Of a stretch of DNA of 6,525 bases, positions 1 to 5,791 are shown in pieces; the stretch's first letter is position 1, and each line of letters begins with the position of its first letter. Origin of the DNA: Actinomycetes bacterium (GTDB taxonomy: Bacteria; Actinomycetota; CADDZG01; JAHWKV01); the NCBI GenBank assembly GCA_029263035.1, contig JAJCYF010000214.1, forward strand, positions 1 to 6,525, in the 5' to 3' direction. Position numbers and translations under genes: made by a program. The notes under the pieces are model-generated. The model did no database searches and had not been told where the DNA came from. It was given only the letters and a program-made list of their open reading frames with translations.

Positions 1-22
1 TTGACCTCCGTAGCGAAAATGG

Positions 23-820
23 TTATGAGACCGCCAGCCGGCCGTCCATGCCTGGGTGAAGCTTGCAGTAGAAGTCGTATTCGCCGGGCTGCGCCTCGAA
101 GCTGACCCTCTGCGACTTGCCCGCCGGGACCGCCAGGTCCACCCCGAGCGAGTCGATGGTGAAGGTGTGCAAACCGGCGCCCCGGTTGTCCACGTGGACC
201 GCAATCTCGCCTGCGGAGGCGGTGATGTTCTCCGGGATGAAGTCGAACTCGTTGGCGCCGACTCGAATATCGCCGGTGGCGGCGGGCGCCGACTCGAAAT
301 TCATCCGGGCAAACGAGCTCCACACGGTGATGCCCACGAGGATGACTACGGTGGCGGCCCCCACAGCCCGGGCGGTGCCCGACCGCTCGAAGCCCCGGCT
401 CCGGCCCCGGACCGCCAGAGCTCCGGCGGACACGACCACGACCAGCGCAAGGACAAAACCCCCCACCAGGGGGATGAACTCCCGCGGCTCCTCGGGGGCG
501 CCGATCACGCCGAGTACGAAGCTGCCGCCCATCCCACAAAACATCGCACCGCCGAGTGCGGCCAGGACCACACCGGCCACCCCGATCCGTCCCTTCCTAC
601 CGGCAAGGGTTCCGCCCGCCGCCAGCAGCACGAAGATCACTGCCAGGGGCGGAATAATCGTCTTGAATACCAGGGCGCTGAGCACCACGATGGAGGCGGC
701 GGACCCGAACGCCGCCCGCCTGAGCAGCCCCCTCCAACCGGGATCCGTTGTGGAACCGGAAGGCCGGACACCCTCGGTCCGCCGGTTGTCGATCTGCCGT
801 TCCTTGAGAGCCTGGTTCAT
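23..820 (-). CDS. Five-helix membrane protein with C-terminal cupredoxin (type-1 copper) domain
   Basis: Encodes 265 residues, ATG start, TAA stop. The first 35 residues are polar and basic. Hydrophobic segments lie at about 37-53, 55-73, 79-107, 115-137 and 151-170. Basic loops (RKGR at 75-78; the Arg-rich 138-151) and an acidic loop (109-114) fit an N-inside, C-outside topology. Residues 183-265 form a cupredoxin-like domain ending in YDFYCKLHPGMDG. Candidate copper ligands are His218 (LHTF), Cys252, His255 and Met258. The C-x2-H-x2-M spacing is that of amicyanin rather than plastocyanin. By family this should be an outer-face blue-copper electron carrier or copper-binding module tethered to the membrane; the partner is unknown. 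The start is set by a strong AGGAGG six bases upstream. It is divergent from the GNAT-like gene across a 166-bp control region. The membrane half matches no family I recognise. Confidence 0.85.
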   Translation of the reverse strand: MNQALKERQIDNRRTEGVRPSGSTTDPGWRGLLRRAAFGSAASIVVLSALVFKTIIPPLAVIFVLLAAGGTLAGRKGRIGVAGVVLAALGGAMFCGMGGSFVLGVIGAPEEPREFIPLVGGFVLALVVVVSAGALAVRGRSRGFERSGTARAVGAATVVILVGITVWSSFARMNFESAPAATGDIRVGANEFDFIPENITASAGEIAVHVDNRGAGLHTFTIDSLGVDLAVPAGKSQRVSFEAQPGEYDFYCKLHPGMDGRLAVS

Positions 821-826
821 CTTTTT

Positions 827-832
827 CCTCCT
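827..832 (-). promoter_or_regulatory. Shine-Dalgarno site of the cupredoxin gene
   Basis: On the minus strand this reads AGGAGG, followed by six bases (AAAAAG) and the ATG at 820-818. It is the clearest ribosome binding site in the window and fixes the start of the cupredoxin membrane protein. Several neighbouring genes lack one. Confidence 0.8.
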
Positions 833-869
833 GTCCCCCGGCCGCCGGCCGCCCGGCCTGCGGAACCTG

Positions 870-881
870 TTCGATATCGAA
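870..881. promoter_or_regulatory. 12-bp perfect palindrome, candidate operator
   Basis: TTCGATATCGAA is a perfect palindrome without a spacer, about 50 bp upstream of the cupredoxin start and within its likely promoter or leader. A dimeric repressor or activator could bind it. No regulator is tied to it here, and a 12-bp palindrome can occur by chance. Confidence 0.3.
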
Positions 882-920
882 GCACTCGACGTTGCGAAGC
901 CTCTTCCGAGACCTTTGGAA

Positions 921-954
921 ACCGCTAGGACACTGCTAGGAGCGGCGTCCTAGC
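921..954. repeat. Three-box repeat cluster (two direct, one inverted) in a divergent control region
   Basis: GCTAGGA occurs at 924-930 and 935-941, start-to-start 11 bp, inside a 10-bp near-repeat (ACCGCTAGGA / ACTGCTAGGA). Its reverse complement TCCTAGC follows at 948-954. The inverted copy can pair with the second box (7-bp stem, 6-nt loop) or with the first (8 bp, GCTAGGAC/GTCCTAGC). No T-run follows on either strand, so a terminator is unlikely. Lying between two divergent genes, at about -63 to -33 from the 987 start, it is best read as an operator cluster. Direct repeats in 11-bp phase are the known layout of SARP binding sites, and a SARP-type regulator is encoded about 700 bp downstream; the link is inference. 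Confidence 0.5.
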
Positions 955-974
955 CATTTCCAAGCGGACCTGCC

Positions 975-980
975 GATACT
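975..980 (+). promoter_or_regulatory. Candidate -10 element for a leaderless start at 987
   Basis: GATACT matches TATAAT at four of six positions and ends six bases before the ATG at 987. No Shine-Dalgarno sequence precedes that ATG, so transcription starting at or near its A would give a leaderless message. No good -35 hexamer was found. Confidence 0.3.
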
Positions 981-986
981 TGGCCC

Positions 987-1433
987 ATGGAAAAACCCAA
1001 GGGTTCCGAGCAGGTGGAGGTACCGCCCCTGTTGCTTCGCCAGGTAGAGCTGAGCGACGCGGCCGGCAGCGCCCTGAAGCTGTTGTTCTGCAGCTTCGAC
1101 GCAGAGATCTTGAGCCAGGGCCGCTGCGGGGTGCGCTTGTTCGAGCTGGTCGATGTCGCCGCCGGGGACGACTCGGCCCCTGCCGCGGCGGGGCTGACCG
1201 TGGACGTCGATCCGGAAACGGTCGAACTGCACCGCTACACGGTCAACCCGGGATTTCCGCCCCTGCTCGTAACCGGGCGACTGATCTCGGGAATCGCCGA
1301 CCGGCTACGGGCGGCCGGCGCCGGCAGCCTGCTGGTGGCCACGCCCGGCGATATCGAGGAAATCGGGGCCCTGTGGTCGGCAGGATTTCGCAAGTCGCTT
1401 GCCGGGGGGGAGTGGCTGGAACTTTCACTTTGA
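987..1433 (+). CDS. Small GNAT-like (degenerate acetyltransferase fold) protein
   Basis: Encodes 148 residues from ATG to TGA. The order of elements recalls the GNAT fold. An N-terminal strand-helix (LRQVELSDAAGSALKLLF, about 17-34) is followed by a strand (VRLFELVDVA, 49-58). Next come a strand pair ending in LHRYTVNP (81-88), a helix (98-110), a strand SLLVAT (114-119), and a helix plus closing strand with a GF (about 122-147). The typical acetyl-CoA loop R/Q-x-x-G-x-G/A is not present after LHRYTVNP; that stretch reads GFPPLLVTGRLI. It may therefore be a non-catalytic or divergent member. The 987 frame has the coding base bias; the overlapping plus-strand frame at 980-1471 is Arg-rich and looks non-coding. 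It lies 193 bp before the regulator. The CDS is likely; the family is only suggested. Confidence 0.65.
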   Translation: MEKPKGSEQVEVPPLLLRQVELSDAAGSALKLLFCSFDAEILSQGRCGVRLFELVDVAAGDDSAPAAAGLTVDVDPETVELHRYTVNPGFPPLLVTGRLISGIADRLRAAGAGSLLVATPGDIEEIGALWSAGFRKSLAGGEWLELSL

Positions 1434-1519
1434 GCAAACGTCACCCGTTGCCGTTCCACCGGTTTAGTTGAAGGCCGGATGACCCGGGGTACAGCCGCCT
1501 GAAAGACACGTCAAAAGGC

Positions 1520-1525
1520 TACAAT
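1520..1525 (+). promoter_or_regulatory. Candidate -10 element of the regulator transcript
   Basis: TACAAT differs from the TATAAT consensus at one base and lies in the otherwise unoccupied 1434-1626 region. The expected transcription start, 6-7 bases on, falls at about 1532, exactly on a GTG that opens a short frame running into the regulator start. No convincing -35 is visible 16-18 bp upstream, so an activator may be needed. Apart from this element and the short frame, I see nothing in 1434-1626. Confidence 0.4.
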
Positions 1526-1531
1526 TCCGGC

Positions 1532-1630
1532 GTGCATGACGTGGATCGGCTGATGGTAAACCAGGCTCGGAGCAGGCCGTCCGCAAAGAGCGTCGATCCG
1601 CATTTCCGGCAGCTTTCCGCCCGCAGATGA
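1532..1630 (+). CDS. Putative 32-residue leaderless leader ORF, overlapping the regulator start
   Basis: A GTG at 1532 opens a frame of 32 codons that ends with TGA at 1628-1630, overlapping the regulator ATG (1627-1629) as ATGA. The product would be basic, ending FRQLSARR, with no motif I know. The GTG is six bases after the TACAAT at 1520-1525, as for leaderless actinobacterial genes. In-frame GTG 1541 and ATG 1553 are alternative starts. The regulator has no Shine-Dalgarno sequence of its own, so translation of this frame could deliver ribosomes to its ATG by termination-reinitiation. The frame is short enough to have arisen by chance, and the alternative is an untranslated leader of about 95 nt. 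Confidence 0.3.
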   Translation: MHDVDRLMVNQARSRPSAKSVDPHFRQLSARR

Positions 1631-4600
1631 TCCAGTTTTGCGTCCTCGGGCCGTTCGAGGTGCTTCTCAACGGCCAACCGCTGGATCTCGGCCCCCGCAA
1701 ACAACGGGCGGTGCTGGCTGCGCTGACTATTGAGGCCAACCGGGTGGTCTCGCTGGACCGGCTGATCGACGAGCTCTGGGGTGAGGAGCCGCCGGCGCAG
1801 GCGATAGGGACCCTGCAAGCGTATGTTTCCAACCTGAGGCGGGTTCTGGAGCCTGGCCGCACCCCCCGGGACCCCCCGAAGGTGCTGGTCACCCAGAACC
1901 CCGGTTACGTGCTCCGGGTTCCGCAGGGTTCGCTCGACTCGGCGCAGTTTGAGGCTGCCGCAGCCGAAGGGCGCCGGCTGCTGGCGGAGTCAAGCCCGGC
2001 GGCCGCCCGCGGCCGCCTGGATGAAGCCCTCCACCTGTGGCGGGGATCCGCCCTTGCCGACTTCGCCTTCGAATCCTTCGCCCAGGCCGAGGCCGCCCGT
2101 CTGGATGAGCTGAGGCTGGTGGCCCAGGAGGACCGCTTCCAGGCCGACCTGGACCTGGGCGCCCACGACGCGGTGGTTCCCCACCTGGAGGCCGCGGTTG
2201 CGGCCCACCCGCTCCGCGAGCGGCTGATCGGCATGTTGATGGTTGCGCTGTATCGCGCCGGACGCCAGGCCGGCGCCCTCGCCGCCTACCAAACCGCCCG
2301 CAACCGGCTCGTAGAGGAGCTGGGGATAGATCCCGGCCCCGCGCTTCGGCGTTTGGAGTCGGACATCCTGGGTCAGGCTCCATCGCTCGACTGGCACCGG
2401 GCGGGCACCGCCGCCGGCATCGAGGACAGGACGCCTTGCTCCGTGGAACCGCTCCAAAAAGCGGTGGAGGCGCCGGAAAACCACACGCCGGCCGGACCGC
2501 AGACCGAGGCCCCGATAGTGGGGCGCCGCCGGGAGCTTGTCCGCCTCGTGGCCGGCCTGGAACGGGCGGAGGCAGGACGCGGAGGGGCGGTGCTGGTCCA
2601 GGGCGAGCCGGGGATCGGTAAGACCCGCCTGGTCCGGGAGCTGATCTCCCGGGCGGCAGATAGGGGTATCCCATGGGCGTGGGGCGGCAGCATTGAGGGA
2701 GGCGGTACGCCGGCCTACTGGCCGTGGGTTGAGGTAATCCGGTCGCTCGTCTCCCAGCCCAACCGCGTCTCGCTCACCCCTTCCGGTCCCGGAATGGCCG
2801 AGCTTGCCCAGGTGGTTCCGGAAATTCAGGCGATCGCCGGACCTCTCGAAGCCCCGCCGGCGCTGGACCCCGAAACCGCCCGGCTACGCCTGTTTGAGGC
2901 GATGGCTGGTCTTTTGGGCGAAGCATCGGTCAAACAACCGCTGGTGGTGGTCCTGGATGACCTGCAGTGGGCCGACGGTGCCTCGTTCCAGTTGCTCTCC
3001 TACCTGGCGCCGAGGCTGAAGGACTCCCGGCTTTTGATCCTGGGCACCTACCGCCCGGCCGAGATAGGCCCCGGCCACCCGCTGCGGGACTGTCTGGCGA
3101 CCCTTTCCAGGCACCAGGTGGCCGACCGGGTGGAGCTGGAGGGTCTGAGCGAGTTGGAGGTTGCGGACCTCATCGAGGCTGCCACGGGGACCTCGGTCGC
3201 CGGACAGACGGTCGCCGCGGTACGGACCCGTACCGAAGGCAACCCGTTCTTCGTCACCGAGCTGGCCCGCCTGCTTGCGTCCGAACACGACCTGGGTGTC
3301 TCCACCGGACTCGCCCGGGCAGTTCCGGCGGGGGTGCGTGACGTGGTTCGCAGGCGTCTTCGGCGGCTTCCGGAGGAAACCATGGCCGTTCTCTCCCTGG
3401 CGGCGGTTGACGGCCGGGACTTTGAATTACGGGTCCTGGAGGCTGCCGCCGAGCTCGACTCGGAGCGGACGCTGGAGCTGGTGGAAGCGGCGCTCATGAG
3501 CGGGCTGGTGCTGGAGCACCCGGATGCGGTGGGGCGCTTCCGGTTCAGCCACGACCTGGTGCGCGAGACCATCCTGGAGGAGCTGACCGCTTCCCGCCGG
3601 GCCCGGCTGCATGCACGGGTGGGCGAGGCAATCGACGCCACCTACGGCGACGATCCCGGCCGCGCCCTTGAGCTGGCCAACCACTTCTTCCAGGCGGCGC
3701 CGGCGGTGGGGGCGCAAAGGGCCATACCGCTGGCTCTTACGGCCGCCGAGGTGGCGTACTCCCGGCTGGCCTACGAGCAGGCCGAAGAACAGCTGTTCCG
3801 GGCGCTCGATCTGCTTCGTAATGTCCGGGCCGGGGAGGAGCGGGACCGGCGGGAACTTCAGGTCCAGCTGCGAATCAACTCGCTGGTCATGATCACCAAG
3901 GGCTACGCCGCCCCGGAAGCCGGCAAGGCCCTGGAGCGGGCCAAGGAGCTATGCCTGGCCCTGGGAGAGAGCCGGGAGCTGGTCCCGGTGCTGTGGGGCC
4001 TGTTCGCCTTTCACTTCGTCAGCGGCCGCTACGTTATGGCACACGAGATCGCTCGCCAGCTACTGGAGATCGCCACCCGTTCCGGGGACCCGGCCGAGCT
4101 GGTCGCCGCCCACCATGCGGTGGGGTCATCCCTGCTGCACCAGGGTCAGTTCGTCGGCGCCCGTGAACACCTGGAGAAGGCCCTGAGCATCAACGACGGG
4201 CTGCGCGACGCCTGGTTGGCGGGTTGGCTTCCGCAGAACCCGTTCGTCGCCTGCGCCTGCTTTTTGGCCTTTACGCTGTGGGAGGTGGGCGAACCCGAGG
4301 CCGGCAAGAACCTGGCCGCGGATGCTCTGGAAGCCGCCCGGAAAACGGGCCACGACCCCTCCATCGCCCACGCCCTGGACATCGTGGCCTGGGTGGCGGC
4401 GCTCGACCGTGACGTCGAGCTGACGCTATCCGCCGGCGAGGAGGCCGTCGCCTTCTCCGCCCAGAAACGGTTCCCCCTTTACGTTGCGCTGAACTCGATC
4501 CTTCGAGGCTGGGCCCGGGCGATGAAGGGCGAGCCGGCCTCCGGGGTCCGGGAGATAACCGAAGGAATCGCAGAAATGAAGGCAACCGGAGCCTGGATGC

Positions 4601-4902
4601 TCCAGACCTTCTTTTTGAGCCTGCTGGCCGAGGCGAAACTGCTGGCGGGCGAACCTGCCGGGGAGGCCCTGGAGCTGCTGGACGAGGCTTTGGTGCTGGT
4701 GGACAGAAACAGCGAAGGGTTCTGCGAAAGCCAGATTCGGCGGATGCGGGGGGAGATTCTTCTGGAGCACTACCCGCAGCGCCGGAGCGAGGGCGAACAG
4801 GACCTGAGGCTGGCGCTCAAGACGGCGGCCGACCGCAAGTCGGTCATTCCCGAGCAGCGGGCGAGAGATAGCCTGCGGCGCGCAGGACTTGCGGGCTTCT
4901 AG
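1627..4902 (+). CDS. Large SARP/BTAD-type transcriptional regulator with AAA-type ATPase and TPR-like tail
   Basis: Encodes 1091 residues, ATG to TAG. Residues 1-98 are an OmpR-like winged helix of the SARP class (MIQFCVLGPFEV; LGPRKQRAVLAAL 21-33; LIDELWG 46-52; NPGYVL 91-96). Residues about 105-250 are the BTAD helical domain, ending ELGIDPGPALRRLE. After a linker, IVGRRREL (297-304) opens a P-loop ATPase. It has Walker A GEPGIGKT at 326-333 (Lys332), Walker B VVVLDD at 440-445 followed by LQWAD, and the LAL-type landmarks EGNPFFVTEL (537-546) and RFRFSHDLVRETILEEL (637-653). Residues from about 680 to the end are TPR-like helices. The architecture suggests a cytoplasmic regulator gated by ATP and a ligand or protein; targets are unknown. 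No C-terminal LuxR helix-turn-helix is present. The frame is open back to 1540 without another ATG, GTG or TTG, so ATG 1627 is the only start. There is one TTA codon (Leu601, 3427-3429). Confidence 0.93.
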   Translation: MIQFCVLGPFEVLLNGQPLDLGPRKQRAVLAALTIEANRVVSLDRLIDELWGEEPPAQAIGTLQAYVSNLRRVLEPGRTPRDPPKVLVTQNPGYVLRVPQGSLDSAQFEAAAAEGRRLLAESSPAAARGRLDEALHLWRGSALADFAFESFAQAEAARLDELRLVAQEDRFQADLDLGAHDAVVPHLEAAVAAHPLRERLIGMLMVALYRAGRQAGALAAYQTARNRLVEELGIDPGPALRRLESDILGQAPSLDWHRAGTAAGIEDRTPCSVEPLQKAVEAPENHTPAGPQTEAPIVGRRRELVRLVAGLERAEAGRGGAVLVQGEPGIGKTRLVRELISRAADRGIPWAWGGSIEGGGTPAYWPWVEVIRSLVSQPNRVSLTPSGPGMAELAQVVPEIQAIAGPLEAPPALDPETARLRLFEAMAGLLGEASVKQPLVVVLDDLQWADGASFQLLSYLAPRLKDSRLLILGTYRPAEIGPGHPLRDCLATLSRHQVADRVELEGLSELEVADLIEAATGTSVAGQTVAAVRTRTEGNPFFVTELARLLASEHDLGVSTGLARAVPAGVRDVVRRRLRRLPEETMAVLSLAAVDGRDFELRVLEAAAELDSERTLELVEAALMSGLVLEHPDAVGRFRFSHDLVRETILEELTASRRARLHARVGEAIDATYGDDPGRALELANHFFQAAPAVGAQRAIPLALTAAEVAYSRLAYEQAEEQLFRALDLLRNVRAGEERDRRELQVQLRINSLVMITKGYAAPEAGKALERAKELCLALGESRELVPVLWGLFAFHFVSGRYVMAHEIARQLLEIATRSGDPAELVAAHHAVGSSLLHQGQFVGAREHLEKALSINDGLRDAWLAGWLPQNPFVACACFLAFTLWEVGEPEAGKNLAADALEAARKTGHDPSIAHALDIVAWVAALDRDVELTLSAGEEAVAFSAQKRFPLYVALNSILRGWARAMKGEPASGVREITEGIAEMKATGAWMLQTFFLSLLAEAKLLAGEPAGEALELLDEALVLVDRNSEGFCESQIRRMRGEILLEHYPQRRSEGEQDLRLALKTAADRKSVIPEQRARDSLRRAGLAGF

Positions 4903-5414
4903 CTCGACCGGGGGATGTGACTGGTGGAGGTTTTGTCGGGACTGGTGAAGATGCTGACTCCCTGGGTCCACACCGGCTCCCGGCCGGTTTCGAACCAGCT
5001 GTCTGCGGTGTCGGTTAAGCAGGCCCGGTGACCCCACCGGCGTTCGGAGCGTCCCTGGGTGGTTGAAAGAACGTAGCCTTCGCCCTCCGGGGGCTTGGCA
5101 CTGCAGATATCGCAACCTCCGGCATTGTCCCGGACCTGTTGAAGGATCTGCTTCGCCCGGTCGGTCTCACCGTTCTCGACCGCTTGCACGATCTCCGCCT
5201 CGCGGCCCTGGATCTTGGCTTCACGCCAGTCCCGCGAGTTCACGTGGATGGCATCCTCCCGTGACTCGGCGCCGCGGGCCGCGGCCTGCCGGAGCTCTTT
5301 GGTCATCTCGGGCGCCTCAGGAGAGAGCCGGTTCAGCGCCGACCGCTGCTTGGCCCGGCGCTCCCGCTCCGCTGCACCGGGTCCTTTGCGGCGCTTCTTG
5401 GTCTGCTTTCCCAC
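4899..5414 (-). CDS. Basic protein with CxxC...HxxC putative zinc site, function unknown
   Basis: Encodes 171 residues from a GTG start to TAG. The N-terminus (about 1-30) is very rich in Lys and Arg and probably disordered or nucleic-acid binding; 35-100 looks helical and charged. Cys101, Cys104, His129 and Cys132 (GGCDICS ... WGHRACL) have the layout C-x2-C-x24-H-x2-C and could hold one zinc ion. The tail is Ser/Thr-rich. I do not recognise the family. The start has no Shine-Dalgarno sequence but has TAGGCT six bases upstream, so it may be leaderless; it begins 25 bases after the upstream gene's stop and could also be read through from it. It converges on the regulator with a 4-bp overlap. 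Leu133, next to Cys132, is a TTA codon, rare in this window. High G/C at codon third positions supports coding. Confidence 0.72.
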   Translation of the reverse strand: MGKQTKKRRKGPGAAERERRAKQRSALNRLSPEAPEMTKELRQAAARGAESREDAIHVNSRDWREAKIQGREAEIVQAVENGETDRAKQILQQVRDNAGGCDICSAKPPEGEGYVLSTTQGRSERRWGHRACLTDTADSWFETGREPVWTQGVSIFTSPDKTSTSHIPRSS

Positions 5415-5420
5415 CCGGTC

Positions 5421-5426
5421 AGCCTA
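5421..5426 (-). promoter_or_regulatory. Candidate -10 element for the zinc-site gene
   Basis: On the minus strand TAGGCT fits the TAnnnT pattern and ends six bases before the GTG at 5414-5412, consistent with a leaderless transcript. A loose -35 (TGGACG, 5451-5446) lies 19 bp upstream, inside the end of the preceding gene. Weak on its own; it gains some weight because no ribosome binding site is present. Confidence 0.3.
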
Positions 5427-5439
5427 GCCCACGCCGGGC

Positions 5440-5709
5440 TCAGGGCGTCCAGCCGAACAGGGTTTCACCGGCGGTGAGGATCACGAACCACGCCACCGCG
5501 GCCACCACCGGCACCAGCAGAACGAGGGGTCGATGGCGGTTGCGATAGCCCCAGACGGCCAGGGCAAGCCAGATCAACATCAGCAGGGCCACTCCCCACA
5601 GCGGCGCCACCAGACCCGAAGCGAGGTAGAAATAGCCCGCAACCAGATGCAGCGCCGCGGCGAGGATAAAAATTACCAACTGCCCTGCGGACATCTTTGC
5701 GCCGGCCAT
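5440..5709 (-). CDS. Small three-helix membrane protein, function unknown
   Basis: Encodes 89 residues (MAGAKMSAGQ...GWTP), TGA stop. Three hydrophobic helices lie at about 9-31, 35-54 and 61-80, with a basic RNRHR loop at 55-59 that should face the cytoplasm, placing the C-terminus outside. There are no catalytic motifs and I do not recognise the family. The ATG at 5709 is chosen because a purine-rich GAGGAG lies 11 bases upstream. The frame stays open to an ATG at 5811, but that extension adds a polar, proline-containing stretch without a ribosome binding site and would overlap the aminopeptidase end. It is on the same strand as its neighbours: 82 bp after the aminopeptidase stop and 25 bp before the zinc-site gene. 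Confidence 0.75.
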   Translation of the reverse strand: MAGAKMSAGQLVIFILAAALHLVAGYFYLASGLVAPLWGVALLMLIWLALAVWGYRNRHRPLVLLVPVVAAVAWFVILTAGETLFGWTP

Positions 5710-5720
5710 TGTTTTTGCCA

Positions 5721-5726
5721 CTCCTC
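5721..5726 (-). promoter_or_regulatory. Shine-Dalgarno site of the small membrane protein
   Basis: GAGGAG on the minus strand, 11 bases before the ATG at 5709-5707. The spacing is slightly long, but this is the only good site. It favours the 89-residue product over the longer open frame from 5811. Confidence 0.5.
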
Positions 5727-5791
5727 GATCTAGAATTGCCGATTTCCGGGAGCGTAACGATAGTCCTGCCGGACCGGTTAAAGGCGCATTG

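Noticed and set aside
56..928. Long plus-strand open frames opposite the cupredoxin gene (also 117-953)
   Set aside because: No recognisable domain and shadow-type composition; the minus strand shows membrane helices, copper ligands and a strong ribosome binding site.
921..960. The GCTAGGA/TCCTAGC hairpin as a Rho-independent terminator
   Set aside because: No gene ends next to it; it lies between two divergent starts and has no T-run on either strand.
980..1471. Overlapping plus-strand frame of 163 codons as an alternative to the GNAT-like gene
   Set aside because: It is Arg/Gly-rich without motifs, while the frame starting at 987 has balanced composition and plausible secondary structure.
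1889..2674. Long minus-strand open frame opposite the regulator
   Set aside because: The translation is a Pro/Arg/Gly-rich low-complexity string typical of antisense frames in high-GC DNA, and the plus-strand frame has clear SARP and ATPase motifs.
4871..4890. GC-rich hairpin CCTGCG-GCG-CGCAGG (4872-4886) near the regulator's end as a terminator
   Set aside because: It lies within the last coding codons, has only a 6-bp stem with a 3-nt loop and is not followed by a T-run on either strand.
4426..5115. Minus-strand frame of 229 codons spanning the convergent junction
   Set aside because: It overlaps both convergent genes in a different frame, is low-complexity and lacks any motif.
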